Shown here piece by piece: positions 1 through 5,434 of a stretch of DNA of 5,518 nucleotides. Numbering within the stretch: the stretch's first letter is position 1; every line of letters starts with the position of its first letter. Source of the DNA: Campylobacterales bacterium (GTDB taxonomy: Bacteria > Campylobacterota > Campylobacteria > Campylobacterales > Sulfurimonadaceae); NCBI GenBank assembly GCA_016937915.1, contig JAFGVR010000267.1, positions 1 to 5,518 on the forward strand, given 5' to 3'. Under the pieces are notes generated by a model. That model ran no database searches. It was not told the DNA's origin and saw nothing but the letters and a program-made list of their open reading frames with translations. The translations under genes were made by a program, and so were the position numbers.

Positions 1-647
1 ACTTCTTAACTGGTTTTTCAAAAAAAGGGAAACTAAATGAACTATATATGGCTCCATCACAGATAAAACCAAAACTTCTATCTCTTATTCATAACGAAAC
101 TAGAAAAGGGGAAAATGGTCAAATCATCGCAAAACTAAACTCTTTAGTTGATGAAGATATTATCCGTGCTTTATATAAAGCTAGTCAAGCTGGTGTAAAG
201 GTTGATCTTATAGTAAGAGGAATTTGTTGTTTAAAACCAAATGTAACTGGGGTGAGTGAAAATATAAGAGTTATCTCTATTTTGGGTAAATACCTTGAAC
301 ATCCAAGAGTTTTTTACTTCAAAAACGATGCTACTCAGATATATATCTCATCAGCAGACTGGATGCCAAGAAATCTTGTTAGAAGGATAGAACTGTTAAC
401 AGCTATAAAAGATGAAGCTTCAAAAGAGAAAATAATTCAGATTTTAAAGATGCAGATATCTGATAATACTCTTGCTTATGAGCTTCAAAGTGATGGTTCA
501 TATATAAAAGTTTTAGGTGATGAGACAAATAAAATAAACAATCATCAGATGCTAGAAGATCATGTGAACCGTGTGGCAAAAGCGGTAAAAAAAGAGACAC
601 CAAGCAGTGCTTTAGAGTTAGCAAATAGATTGTTTATAGAGAGCTAA
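1..647 (+). CDS. ppk1: Polyphosphate kinase 1, C-terminal part (5' end outside window)
   Basis: Makes inorganic polyphosphate by reversible transfer of the ATP gamma-phosphate, via a phosphohistidine. The frame is already open at the left edge (first full codon at nt 3, reading FLTGFSKKGKLNELYMAPSQ), so the ATG at 48 is internal. About 214 residues are visible out of roughly 690-700 usual for the family. Seen: the PPK1 C2-domain blocks HNETRKGENGQIIAKLNSLVD, VDLIVRGICCLKP, GVSENIRVISILG, LEHPRVFYF and YISSADWMPRNL, then the usual tail with INNHQMLEDHV. The His of LEHPR (codon 300-302) is probably the counterpart of the second conserved histidine (H592 in E. coli). The main phosphorylated His lies upstream, outside the window. 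The C terminus looks intact. The stop is one nucleotide before the next ATG, which indicates an operon. Identification is firm; completeness of the 5' part cannot be judged. Confidence 0.96.
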   Translation, partial: FLTGFSKKGKLNELYMAPSQIKPKLLSLIHNETRKGENGQIIAKLNSLVDEDIIRALYKASQAGVKVDLIVRGICCLKPNVTGVSENIRVISILGKYLEHPRVFYFKNDATQIYISSADWMPRNLVRRIELLTAIKDEASKEKIIQILKMQISDNTLAYELQSDGSYIKVLGDETNKINNHQMLEDHVNRVAKAVKKETPSSALELANRLFIES

Positions 648-648
648 A

Positions 649-1176
649 ATGATACATAAATTTAAAGATATAACTCCAACTTTAGGCAATGGTACTTGGG
701 TGGCACCTTCGGCTGATGTTGTCGGTGATGTAGAGTGTGGAGAGGATTGTTCTATCTGGTTTGGGTGTGTAGTGCGTGGTGATGTTCACTATATAAAGAT
801 AGGGGATAGAACAAACATACAAGATTTGAGTATGATACATGTCACACATTATAAAAAAGATGATAAAAGTGATGGAAATCCAACTATCATAGGTAGTGAT
901 GTAACTGTAGGGCATCGCGTTATGCTTCATGGATGCACAATTGAAGATGCTTGTCTTATCGGTATGAGTGCTACCATACTTGATGGTGCGGTTATAGGTA
1001 AAGAGAGCATCGTCGGAGCTGGAGCGTTAGTTACTAAAAATAAGGTATTTCCACCAAGAAGCCTCATCATGGGTAGTCCTGCTAAAGTGGTAAGGGAACT
1101 TAGTGAAGATGAAGTAAAAGAGCTTTACGCCTCAGCTAAGAGATATGTTGAGTTTAAGAGGGATTATCAGACATAG
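649..1176 (+). CDS. Gamma-class carbonic anhydrase-like hexapeptide (LbH) protein
   Basis: Complete 175-residue protein of the YrdA/CaiE/gamma-carbonic anhydrase family. These are trimeric left-handed beta-helix cytoplasmic proteins that bind a metal between subunits; some hydrate CO2 reversibly, while many (e.g. YrdA) have no demonstrated activity. Seen: hexapeptide-type turns through about residues 18-145 (e.g. APSADVVGDV, TIIGSDVTVGHRVMLHGCTI, CLIGMSATILDGAVIG, SIVGAGALV, IMGSPAKVVREL) followed by a C-terminal helix. The three expected zinc ligands are present: H64 (in MIHVT), H89 (GHR) and H94 (LHG). R43 and D45 (VVRGD) and Q58 (NIQD) match other conserved active-site positions. The proton-shuttle acidic loop of archaeal Cam is not evident, as in most bacterial short forms. 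It follows ppk1 by one nucleotide with a modest GAGAG just upstream, so translation is probably coupled, and a terminator follows directly. Family call is sure; enzymatic activity is inferred only. Confidence 0.93.
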   Translation: MIHKFKDITPTLGNGTWVAPSADVVGDVECGEDCSIWFGCVVRGDVHYIKIGDRTNIQDLSMIHVTHYKKDDKSDGNPTIIGSDVTVGHRVMLHGCTIEDACLIGMSATILDGAVIGKESIVGAGALVTKNKVFPPRSLIMGSPAKVVRELSEDEVKELYASAKRYVEFKRDYQT

Positions 1177-1209
1177 GGGGAGTGAGTCTTGTATTGACTC
1201 CCCTTTTTT
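1177..1209 (+). terminator. Rho-independent terminator after the ppk1 / gamma-CA pair
   Basis: GGGGAGT (1177-1183) pairs with ACTCCCC (1197-1203), giving a 7-bp GC-rich stem with a 13-nt loop. Six T residues (1204-1209) follow at once. It starts right after the TAG stop at 1174-1176, so it closes the two-gene unit. An alternative inner pairing GAGTC/GACTC is possible, but the outer stem adjoins the T-tract and fits better. Confidence 0.85.
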
Positions 1210-1285
1210 ATGTAAACACCACTATGAAACTAATAAAATTATAAACTAAATCACTTCATAAATATATTTTTTAAAATAATTTACA

Positions 1286-1291
1286 TATAAT
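1286..1291 (+). promoter_or_regulatory. -10 box (TATAAT) for the exported propeller gene
   Basis: A perfect TATAAT, reading TTACATATAATG, lies 34 nt before the start codon, after the upstream terminator. No good -35 hexamer is present 16-18 nt upstream, only T-rich sequence (about 1267-1272). That is common for sigma-70 promoters in Campylobacterota. Predicted transcription start is near 1298, leaving a leader of about 27 nt that carries the AAGGA ribosome site at 1314-1318. Other AT-rich hexamers exist in the gap, so this is a prediction. Confidence 0.55.
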
Positions 1292-1324
1292 GAACCTATA
1301 TGAATAAAAAATAAAGGATTTGTT

Positions 1325-3688
1325 ATGAAGTTTTTAACCTTGATACTTTTACTTGTATATTGTGCTTTTGGTTTTGAAAAAGTGGGGCAGATAAGTGGAA
1401 GTTTTACAAAACTGGAAAAAATAGGTGGCACAAACTATGTAGTTTCAGCTACTACTGCTAATTCTGAAGTTGGTGATAAGTATGGATTTGTCATTTTGGA
1501 TTATAGCGATGTATCTGATATCAAGATAGTATCTGAGTATTTTACATCTGCCACAGTTGAGGATATCACTGTAGATGGAGATACTTTGTATTTGGCTGTA
1601 TATGATGGTGAAGCTGGATTAGAGGTTGTAAACATCTCAAATATTGAGTCTCCTTCTAAAATAAAGTCAATTGCATTGACAGATGATCCATATTATGCAA
1701 AAGGTTGGAGAAGTTCACTTTCTCCAAGCAAAGAGATACTTGCTGTTTCTTCATACTATAAAACAGTTTTATTTGATGTTTCTACACCTTCAAATCCATT
1801 AAAAGTTACTACAATAGAAAATAGTGCAAATGCCATTGTCTTTACTAAAGACAATAACTATCTGATGCTTTTGAATGACAATACAGATTCGTATGTGTAT
1901 AATATAGCAGATTTGTCAAATATTGCTTTGGTAGGTAGCTTAAAAGATTATAATTATTGGATATCTGGTGCTGTTTTATTAGATGATGATCAAAAACTTT
2001 ATGTAGCTAACTCTCTTGGTGGAGGTTTAGTTATGTATGATGTATTAAAACAAAATGATGATAGCATACTTATAAACAATGCTATTAAAACTACAGCTAC
2101 TCAGGCATCAAGTGGAATCGCTTCTACTAGTGATGAAGAGATAGTTTACTTTACATCTGGAAGCTCAGATGGTTCTTGGCAGTTAAGTAAATATGATACT
2201 AAAACAAATACTCAAACAACAATTGAATTGAATCCCTCTGGAATAGCCATAGATATGGTCTTGAGTGATGATGAAAAATATCTTATTGTATCTCAAAACA
2301 ATTCAGGATATGGTGATATATTTATAGTGGATACAAATAGATCTATATCATCAAATGAAGATAATACTACAGAAGATGGAGATACATATACTATTTCAGT
2401 AAAACCTGGTTGGAGTATGGTTGGTGCAACAGATGATTATAATATTGTCCAACTTCCAGATGAGATAGATATAGCATGGAGATATGAAGATGGTATATGG
2501 AAATTGTATTGTAAAGATACATCCAATAGTACTAATTATGGTTATGAACAATTAAGTGTAGTACATAAAGGGGAGGGTTTTTGGGTTAAAAATAATTCAT
2601 CGAGTGATGTAAATATAATAATGTCAAAAACTTCTCTAAATGAAGATACAATAGATGAAGCTGAGGTGGTTTTAGGTATAGGTTCAACAGCTACAGAATA
2701 TCTATCTTTATTAAAACCTATGTTTGATACAGTAGCACTTTATAAAGATCCTATAAGTAGTTATTTAAAAACAGCTATGAAAGATTTAAATGGCAGTTGG
2801 ATAAGTACAGATATACCACTAACACAAAATAGTTCAAAATTAAGAGCAGATGTATCTTATCTAGGAAGTGATATATATGGGGTATATCAAAACAGTGATG
2901 GAAAACTTGCATTTTTATCATCAAATGATTATGCTCAAACATGGAATGATTCAAAAGTTTTAGATGATGTTAGTTCAAATATAGAAGCAGACATAGTATC
3001 TTATGGTTCAAAAATTTTTGTATGTTATCACAGTCATAATGATTACAATTTAAATTTTGCTTTTTCAGAGGATGCTGGAGATACATGGAGTTTAGAAAAA
3101 AATATATATGGTAGTGAAGCAGGTTATGGATGCTCTATAGGATATGATGGTGTAAGAGATATAGTTTATATAGCTCATGCCATAGGACATGCTACACAAG
3201 GCGGAGTTGTTGTTTCAAAACTTGATAGATACAACACTCTTCCTTGGTCTCATAAAATTATAGAAAACGATGGTAGCACAATAAACTTACCTTCTATAAA
3301 AGTATCGTATGATAATGTTAAACTAGTTTATAACAACTATGACTTATCTAACAATGTTAAAGAATTAAAATTTGCTATCTCTATAGATGAGGGTGATACA
3401 TACGATATAAAAACTATAGATACGATAGAAAATTTTAAAGGAAGTGCTACTGTATTGTCTGCAAAAAATGATGATGTGGCTGTGACTTATGCTGCTTCTG
3501 GAAAAACAAAAGTAGCAAAATCTTTAGATAATGGAGTGACATGGAGTTTAAAAGAGATAGGAACGATTGACACAAATATACAGTTTTTCAGACCAGCTGG
3601 TTATTTTAAATATGTAGATAGTTATACCAATCTTTATCAAACACTTTATGTAGATGCACAAGGTAATCTGAGATTTTATAGTGAATAA
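1325..3688 (+). CDS. Predicted exported protein: LVIVD beta-propeller + GW/GEGFW module + Asp-box propeller
   Basis: A 787-residue protein, probably periplasmic or surface-located; no enzymatic role is recognisable. The start is supported by AAGGA (1314-1318), 6 nt before ATG. Residues 1-16 form a short signal peptide (K2, hydrophobic core, AFG before F17, fitting signal peptidase I). Residues about 17-340 hold recurring LVIVD-like blades: GFVILDYSDVSD (54-65), GLEVVNISNIESPSKI (98-113), TVLFDVSTPSNPLKV (147-161), DSYVYNIADLSNIALV (188-203), GLVMYDV (234-240), DIFIVDTN (331-338). An acidic Ser/Asn/Thr linker (340-354) leads to a compact module (about 355-432) with PGWSMVG, IAWRYEDGIWKLYC and HKGEGFWVKN. 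Residues about 505-787 carry Asp boxes: SEDAGDTW (581-588), SIDEGDTY (686-693), SLDNGVTW (733-740) and a degenerate copy at 532-540, indicating a second propeller of the BNR type. No FRIP motif or sialidase catalytic set is seen. It is monocistronic with its own promoter. A binding or adhesion role is inference. Confidence 0.85.
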   Translation: MKFLTLILLLVYCAFGFEKVGQISGSFTKLEKIGGTNYVVSATTANSEVGDKYGFVILDYSDVSDIKIVSEYFTSATVEDITVDGDTLYLAVYDGEAGLEVVNISNIESPSKIKSIALTDDPYYAKGWRSSLSPSKEILAVSSYYKTVLFDVSTPSNPLKVTTIENSANAIVFTKDNNYLMLLNDNTDSYVYNIADLSNIALVGSLKDYNYWISGAVLLDDDQKLYVANSLGGGLVMYDVLKQNDDSILINNAIKTTATQASSGIASTSDEEIVYFTSGSSDGSWQLSKYDTKTNTQTTIELNPSGIAIDMVLSDDEKYLIVSQNNSGYGDIFIVDTNRSISSNEDNTTEDGDTYTISVKPGWSMVGATDDYNIVQLPDEIDIAWRYEDGIWKLYCKDTSNSTNYGYEQLSVVHKGEGFWVKNNSSSDVNIIMSKTSLNEDTIDEAEVVLGIGSTATEYLSLLKPMFDTVALYKDPISSYLKTAMKDLNGSWISTDIPLTQNSSKLRADVSYLGSDIYGVYQNSDGKLAFLSSNDYAQTWNDSKVLDDVSSNIEADIVSYGSKIFVCYHSHNDYNLNFAFSEDAGDTWSLEKNIYGSEAGYGCSIGYDGVRDIVYIAHAIGHATQGGVVVSKLDRYNTLPWSHKIIENDGSTINLPSIKVSYDNVKLVYNNYDLSNNVKELKFAISIDEGDTYDIKTIDTIENFKGSATVLSAKNDDVAVTYAASGKTKVAKSLDNGVTWSLKEIGTIDTNIQFFRPAGYFKYVDSYTNLYQTLYVDAQGNLRFYSE
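2387..2620 (+). other. GW...aW+YxxGxW...GEGFWVK module inside the exported protein
   Basis: Residues about 355-432 of the 787-residue protein form a self-contained aromatic-rich segment, flanked by a low-complexity acidic linker before it and a less structured stretch after it. Key residues are W363, W385, W392, Y395, C396, G416, G418, F419 and W420. Segments of this look (PGW near the start, GxGFWV near the end) recur, from memory, in surface proteins of sulfur-oxidising Campylobacterota and other bacteria. I cannot assign a named domain. It probably adds a small beta-rich binding or spacer domain between the two propellers. Confidence 0.5.
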
Positions 3689-3752
3689 AAATTATTAATT
3701 ATTTAAATTTATACTTCTTTTTAGAGTTGGTATTTGGAAGTGTAGTGAAATT

Positions 3753-3779
3753 TTAGGAGTCTTAAAAATAAACTCCTAA
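3753..3779. terminator. Hairpin between convergent genes (possible bidirectional terminator)
   Basis: TTAGGAGT (3753-3760) pairs perfectly with ACTCCTAA (3772-3779) around an 11-nt A-rich loop. It lies between the stop of the exported-protein gene (3688) and the stop of the convergent DUF445 gene (3788). Neither strand shows a proper T-tract right after the stem, so termination may be weak or factor-assisted. The rest of the 3689-3787 gap is AT-rich with no other feature seen. Confidence 0.45.
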
Positions 3780-3787
3780 TATAAGGG

Positions 3788-4495
3788 CTAAATCAAGAAA
3801 GAAGAGATAGATCCAATAAGTCCACCAAAAACTCCACCCCAAACTACAAGCCATCCAAGATGCTCTTTTATGATGAGTTCTATCATCTCTTTTACCATTT
3901 GAGGGGTTAGTTCAGCTAACCTTGCATCTATTACACGCTCGATTGACTCTATCATATCATCACTAAGAGTTGAGTTTTGAAGTGAATTTTGCATAGTTGT
4001 ATTAAATGCATCTGTATTTACTATCTTGATAACAGCATCTTTTAGTTTGCTAGAAAATGGTTCACGAAGATTTTCTAAAACTGCTTCACCTCCAAACATC
4101 CCAAGCATCCCTCCAAATTGTGATTCCATGACAGTTTTACTAAGTGCGTCAAAAGCTGGTGTGAAATCTGTTTTTTCTATGATAGGTTCTAGGTTTATCT
4201 TTTTCTCTTCACTTTTGAAAAAACTATCAAGTTTCTCTTTTGTGAAAAACTCACTCATCATAAGAGATTTGATAGATGATTTAAACGATTCAAACTTTGC
4301 AGGGATTACACCTGAGCCATAAAGAAATGGTACTTTTTCAAAAAGCATGTGGATAGCTAACTGATTTGTGATAGCTCCTGAGATGGCAAAAAGACCAGTA
4401 AATAAAAATGCTTCTGAGCATCTAGTCTCTATAAATGATGCTGCTATTAAAAGCAGACCTACACTGTTTGTTATAAAAGCTTTATTTATCTGCAT
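3788..4495 (-). CDS. DUF445 family membrane protein
   Basis: A 235-residue protein of the DUF445 family (relatives include B. subtilis YheB); molecular function is not established. Seen: two N-terminal hydrophobic segments (about 8-22 and 28-50), the second carrying the family signature GAITNQLAIHMLFEKVP (40-56), followed by YGSGVIPAKFESF (59-71). A long charged, probably helical region (70-210) is rich in Glu, Lys and Ser. A C-terminal membrane segment, LGWLVVWGGVFGGLIGSISSF (213-233), ends the protein. The likely topology is an inner-membrane protein anchored at both ends with a soluble helical middle. It is shorter than the Gram-positive members, which are nearer 370-400 residues, but both ends look natural. 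The ATG is supported by GGAG (complement of 4501-4504) 5 nt upstream and by a -10 box at 4521-4526. Transcribed alone, divergently from the next gene and convergently with the previous one. Confidence 0.85.
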   Translation of the reverse strand: MQINKAFITNSVGLLLIAASFIETRCSEAFLFTGLFAISGAITNQLAIHMLFEKVPFLYGSGVIPAKFESFKSSIKSLMMSEFFTKEKLDSFFKSEEKKINLEPIIEKTDFTPAFDALSKTVMESQFGGMLGMFGGEAVLENLREPFSSKLKDAVIKIVNTDAFNTTMQNSLQNSTLSDDMIESIERVIDARLAELTPQMVKEMIELIIKEHLGWLVVWGGVFGGLIGSISSFLI

Positions 4496-4520
4496 ATTAG
4501 CTCCTTTTTTTAAATGGGAA

Positions 4521-4548
4521 ATTATACAAAAATGATATTATTTTACAA
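4521..4548 (-). promoter_or_regulatory. Promoter for the DUF445 gene
   Basis: On the minus strand TATAAT (complement of 4521-4526) is preceded directly by TG, and TTGTAA (complement of 4543-4548) lies 16 nt further up as a fair -35 match. Predicted transcription start is near 4514, giving a leader of about 19 nt that just contains the GGAG ribosome site. It overlaps the predicted promoter of the divergent + strand gene. Confidence 0.55.
4533..4541 (+). promoter_or_regulatory. Extended -10 promoter for the small helical gene
   Basis: TGATATTAT (4533-4541) fits the extended -10 form TGnTATAAT with one mismatch. No convincing -35 is visible. Predicted transcription start is near 4548, followed by AAGAGAG (4557-4563) and ATG at 4568. 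This placement means the earlier in-frame ATG at 4514 would lie upstream of the transcript, which favours the 4568 start. Confidence 0.45.
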
Positions 4549-4567
4549 AATGATAAAAGAGAGATTT

Positions 4568-4981
4568 ATGAAACAACAAACTTATGAACTTTTTAAAAAT
4601 GGCTCTTTAGATGAGATAATAGAGGTTTTAGATATTGAGCTTCAAAAAAGAAATGAATCACCTATTTGGAAAGATAGGGCTATCCCTTTTACTACAGCTA
4701 TACTTAGCGTACTTATACCTCTAAGAGATGCGAATAAACTTTTTGACCCAGAGAATAAATGTGTGGATGAACTTACCCCTGAACTGTTTTTAAGATGGAG
4801 TGATTTTGTGAGTCTGAAGATGCTTTATTTTAAATTTAAAGGGAGTGATATAGATACAGATGCACTGGGTAAGTATCTATTTAAAAATAATGTAAATCTA
4901 GACAGAGAGTATCTTGATTTTCCTATAGCATCTTATAATCTGCACCAAGGGTTGAGTAATGTTATAAAGTCTCTTTTTTAA
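4568..4981 (+). CDS. Hypothetical small helical protein, faintly like part of a T4SS coupling ATPase
   Basis: I do not firmly recognise this gene. From ATG 4568 it encodes 137 residues. This start has an AAGAGAG ribosome site 4 nt upstream; the in-frame ATG at 4514 has none, and it overlaps the divergent promoter region and codes for an unremarkable MGNYTKMIL-type extension. The protein is predicted mostly alpha-helical and soluble, with no signal peptide. Its most distinctive stretch is SPIWKDRAIPFTTAILSVLI-PLRD (residues 31-54), followed by ELTPELFLRWSDFVSLKMLYF (68-88). The pattern W-x-x-RA-(12-14)-LRD recalls the segment following the DWxxRA motif in DotL/IcmO- or TraD-like coupling proteins. 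No Walker A or B motif is present, so if the likeness is real this is a stand-alone domain or decayed fragment. The stop overlaps the end of the convergent GGDEF remnant by 4 nt. Composition matches the neighbours. Confidence 0.65.
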   Translation: MKQQTYELFKNGSLDEIIEVLDIELQKRNESPIWKDRAIPFTTAILSVLIPLRDANKLFDPENKCVDELTPELFLRWSDFVSLKMLYFKFKGSDIDTDALGKYLFKNNVNLDREYLDFPIASYNLHQGLSNVIKSLF

Positions 4982-4987
4982 GAGACT
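4968..4987. terminator. Hairpin over the overlapping stop codons of two convergent genes
   Basis: AGTCTCTT (4968-4975) pairs perfectly with AAGAGACT (4980-4987) around a TTTT loop. The stem contains the last codons of both the + strand helical gene (stop 4979-4981) and the - strand GGDEF remnant (stop 4978-4980). There is no T-tract after the stem on either strand, so it may act as a weak bidirectional terminator, or as a 3'-end-stabilising structure. Confidence 0.45.
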
Positions 4988-5434
4988 AAAGTTATTTGAT
5001 TTCTTCCACCATCTTTAGATACATATAAACCATCATCACATTTTTTATATATATCTTCTGTTGTTGTATTATCATCTACATCTATCACATATAGTCCCAT
5101 AGACATAGTAACTACGCTTGCTGCTGAGTTTCCACTATGTGGTATTGCAAGGTTTTGTATATTATCTTTTGCTTTTGTTGCAATTTTAAGTGCATCATCT
5201 TTGTTGTTTACCATATAAAGTAATCCAAACTCCTCACCACCAAGTCTAAATGCAAAATCATTAGCTCTATATATTGAAGCTTTTAATGCAATGGCTACTT
5301 GTTTTAGTACATTATCCCCCTCTTGATGTCCGTAGGTATCGTTGTATTGTTTGAAGTGATCTATATCCATAAGCACAAATGCAAGTGGTTTTTTGTCTCT
5401 TTTTGCAACTTTTATCTGCCTTGGGAATAGTTCA
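4978..5434 (-). pseudogene. GGDEF (diguanylate cyclase) gene, 5'-truncated remnant
   Basis: An intact gene would make cyclic di-GMP from two GTP. The recognisable minus-strand reading starts at FHELFPRQIKVAKRDKKPLAF (about 5377-5439) and runs on through LMDIDHFKQYNDTYGHQEGD with metal- and nucleotide-contacting residues, the I-site RAND exactly five residues before the active loop (RLGGEEFG), and the normal C-terminal DDGLYVSKDGGRN. Missing are the conserved start of the domain (D-x-LTGLxNRR, replaced by unlike sequence VCLDKWGQ) and any sensor or receiver region. Further upstream the frame hits stops at 5467-5469, 5470-5472 and 5476-5478. A GTG at 5374-5376 could start a 132-residue product, but it lies inside a beta-strand of the domain. 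Truncation coincides with an IS-like end at about 5435-5441. Catalytic function is very unlikely; an unlinked frameshift or assembly break is the alternative. Confidence 0.8.

Noticed and set aside
48..647. ATG at 48 as the start of a 199-residue protein
   Set aside because: The same frame is open to the left edge, and the upstream residues continue the PPK1 pattern (FLTGFSKKGKLNELY), so this Met is internal.
403..930. Minus-strand open frames at 403-624 and 682-930
   Set aside because: They are antisense to well-identified ppk1 and gamma-CA coding and have no family features or ribosome sites.
1325..1372. Lipoprotein signal using Cys13 of the exported protein
   Set aside because: The residues before it are L-V-Y, and a bulky Tyr at -1 does not fit a lipobox. 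AFG before F17 fits signal peptidase I.
1246..1431. Minus-strand open frame across the promoter and start of the exported-protein gene
   Set aside because: It overlaps a clear promoter, ribosome site and signal peptide on the + strand, and its product has no recognisable features.
2837..3688. Active sialidase domain
   Set aside because: Asp boxes are present, but no FRIP motif or convincing catalytic Arg/Tyr/Glu set was found. Asp boxes also occur in many non-enzymatic propellers.
4026..4322. Plus-strand 98-residue open frame inside the DUF445 gene
   Set aside because: It is a Ser/Phe-rich shadow of a real coding region on the other strand.
4514..4567. Earlier in-frame ATG at 4514 for the small helical gene
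   Set aside because: It has no ribosome site, lies upstream of the predicted transcription start and sits within the divergent promoter region. ATG 4568 has a good ribosome site.
5374..5376. GTG at 5374-5376 as the true start of a short GGDEF protein
   Set aside because: GGDEF-like coding continues upstream through FPRQIKVAKRDKKPLAF, so the GTG is an internal Val in the conserved strand before MDIDHFK.
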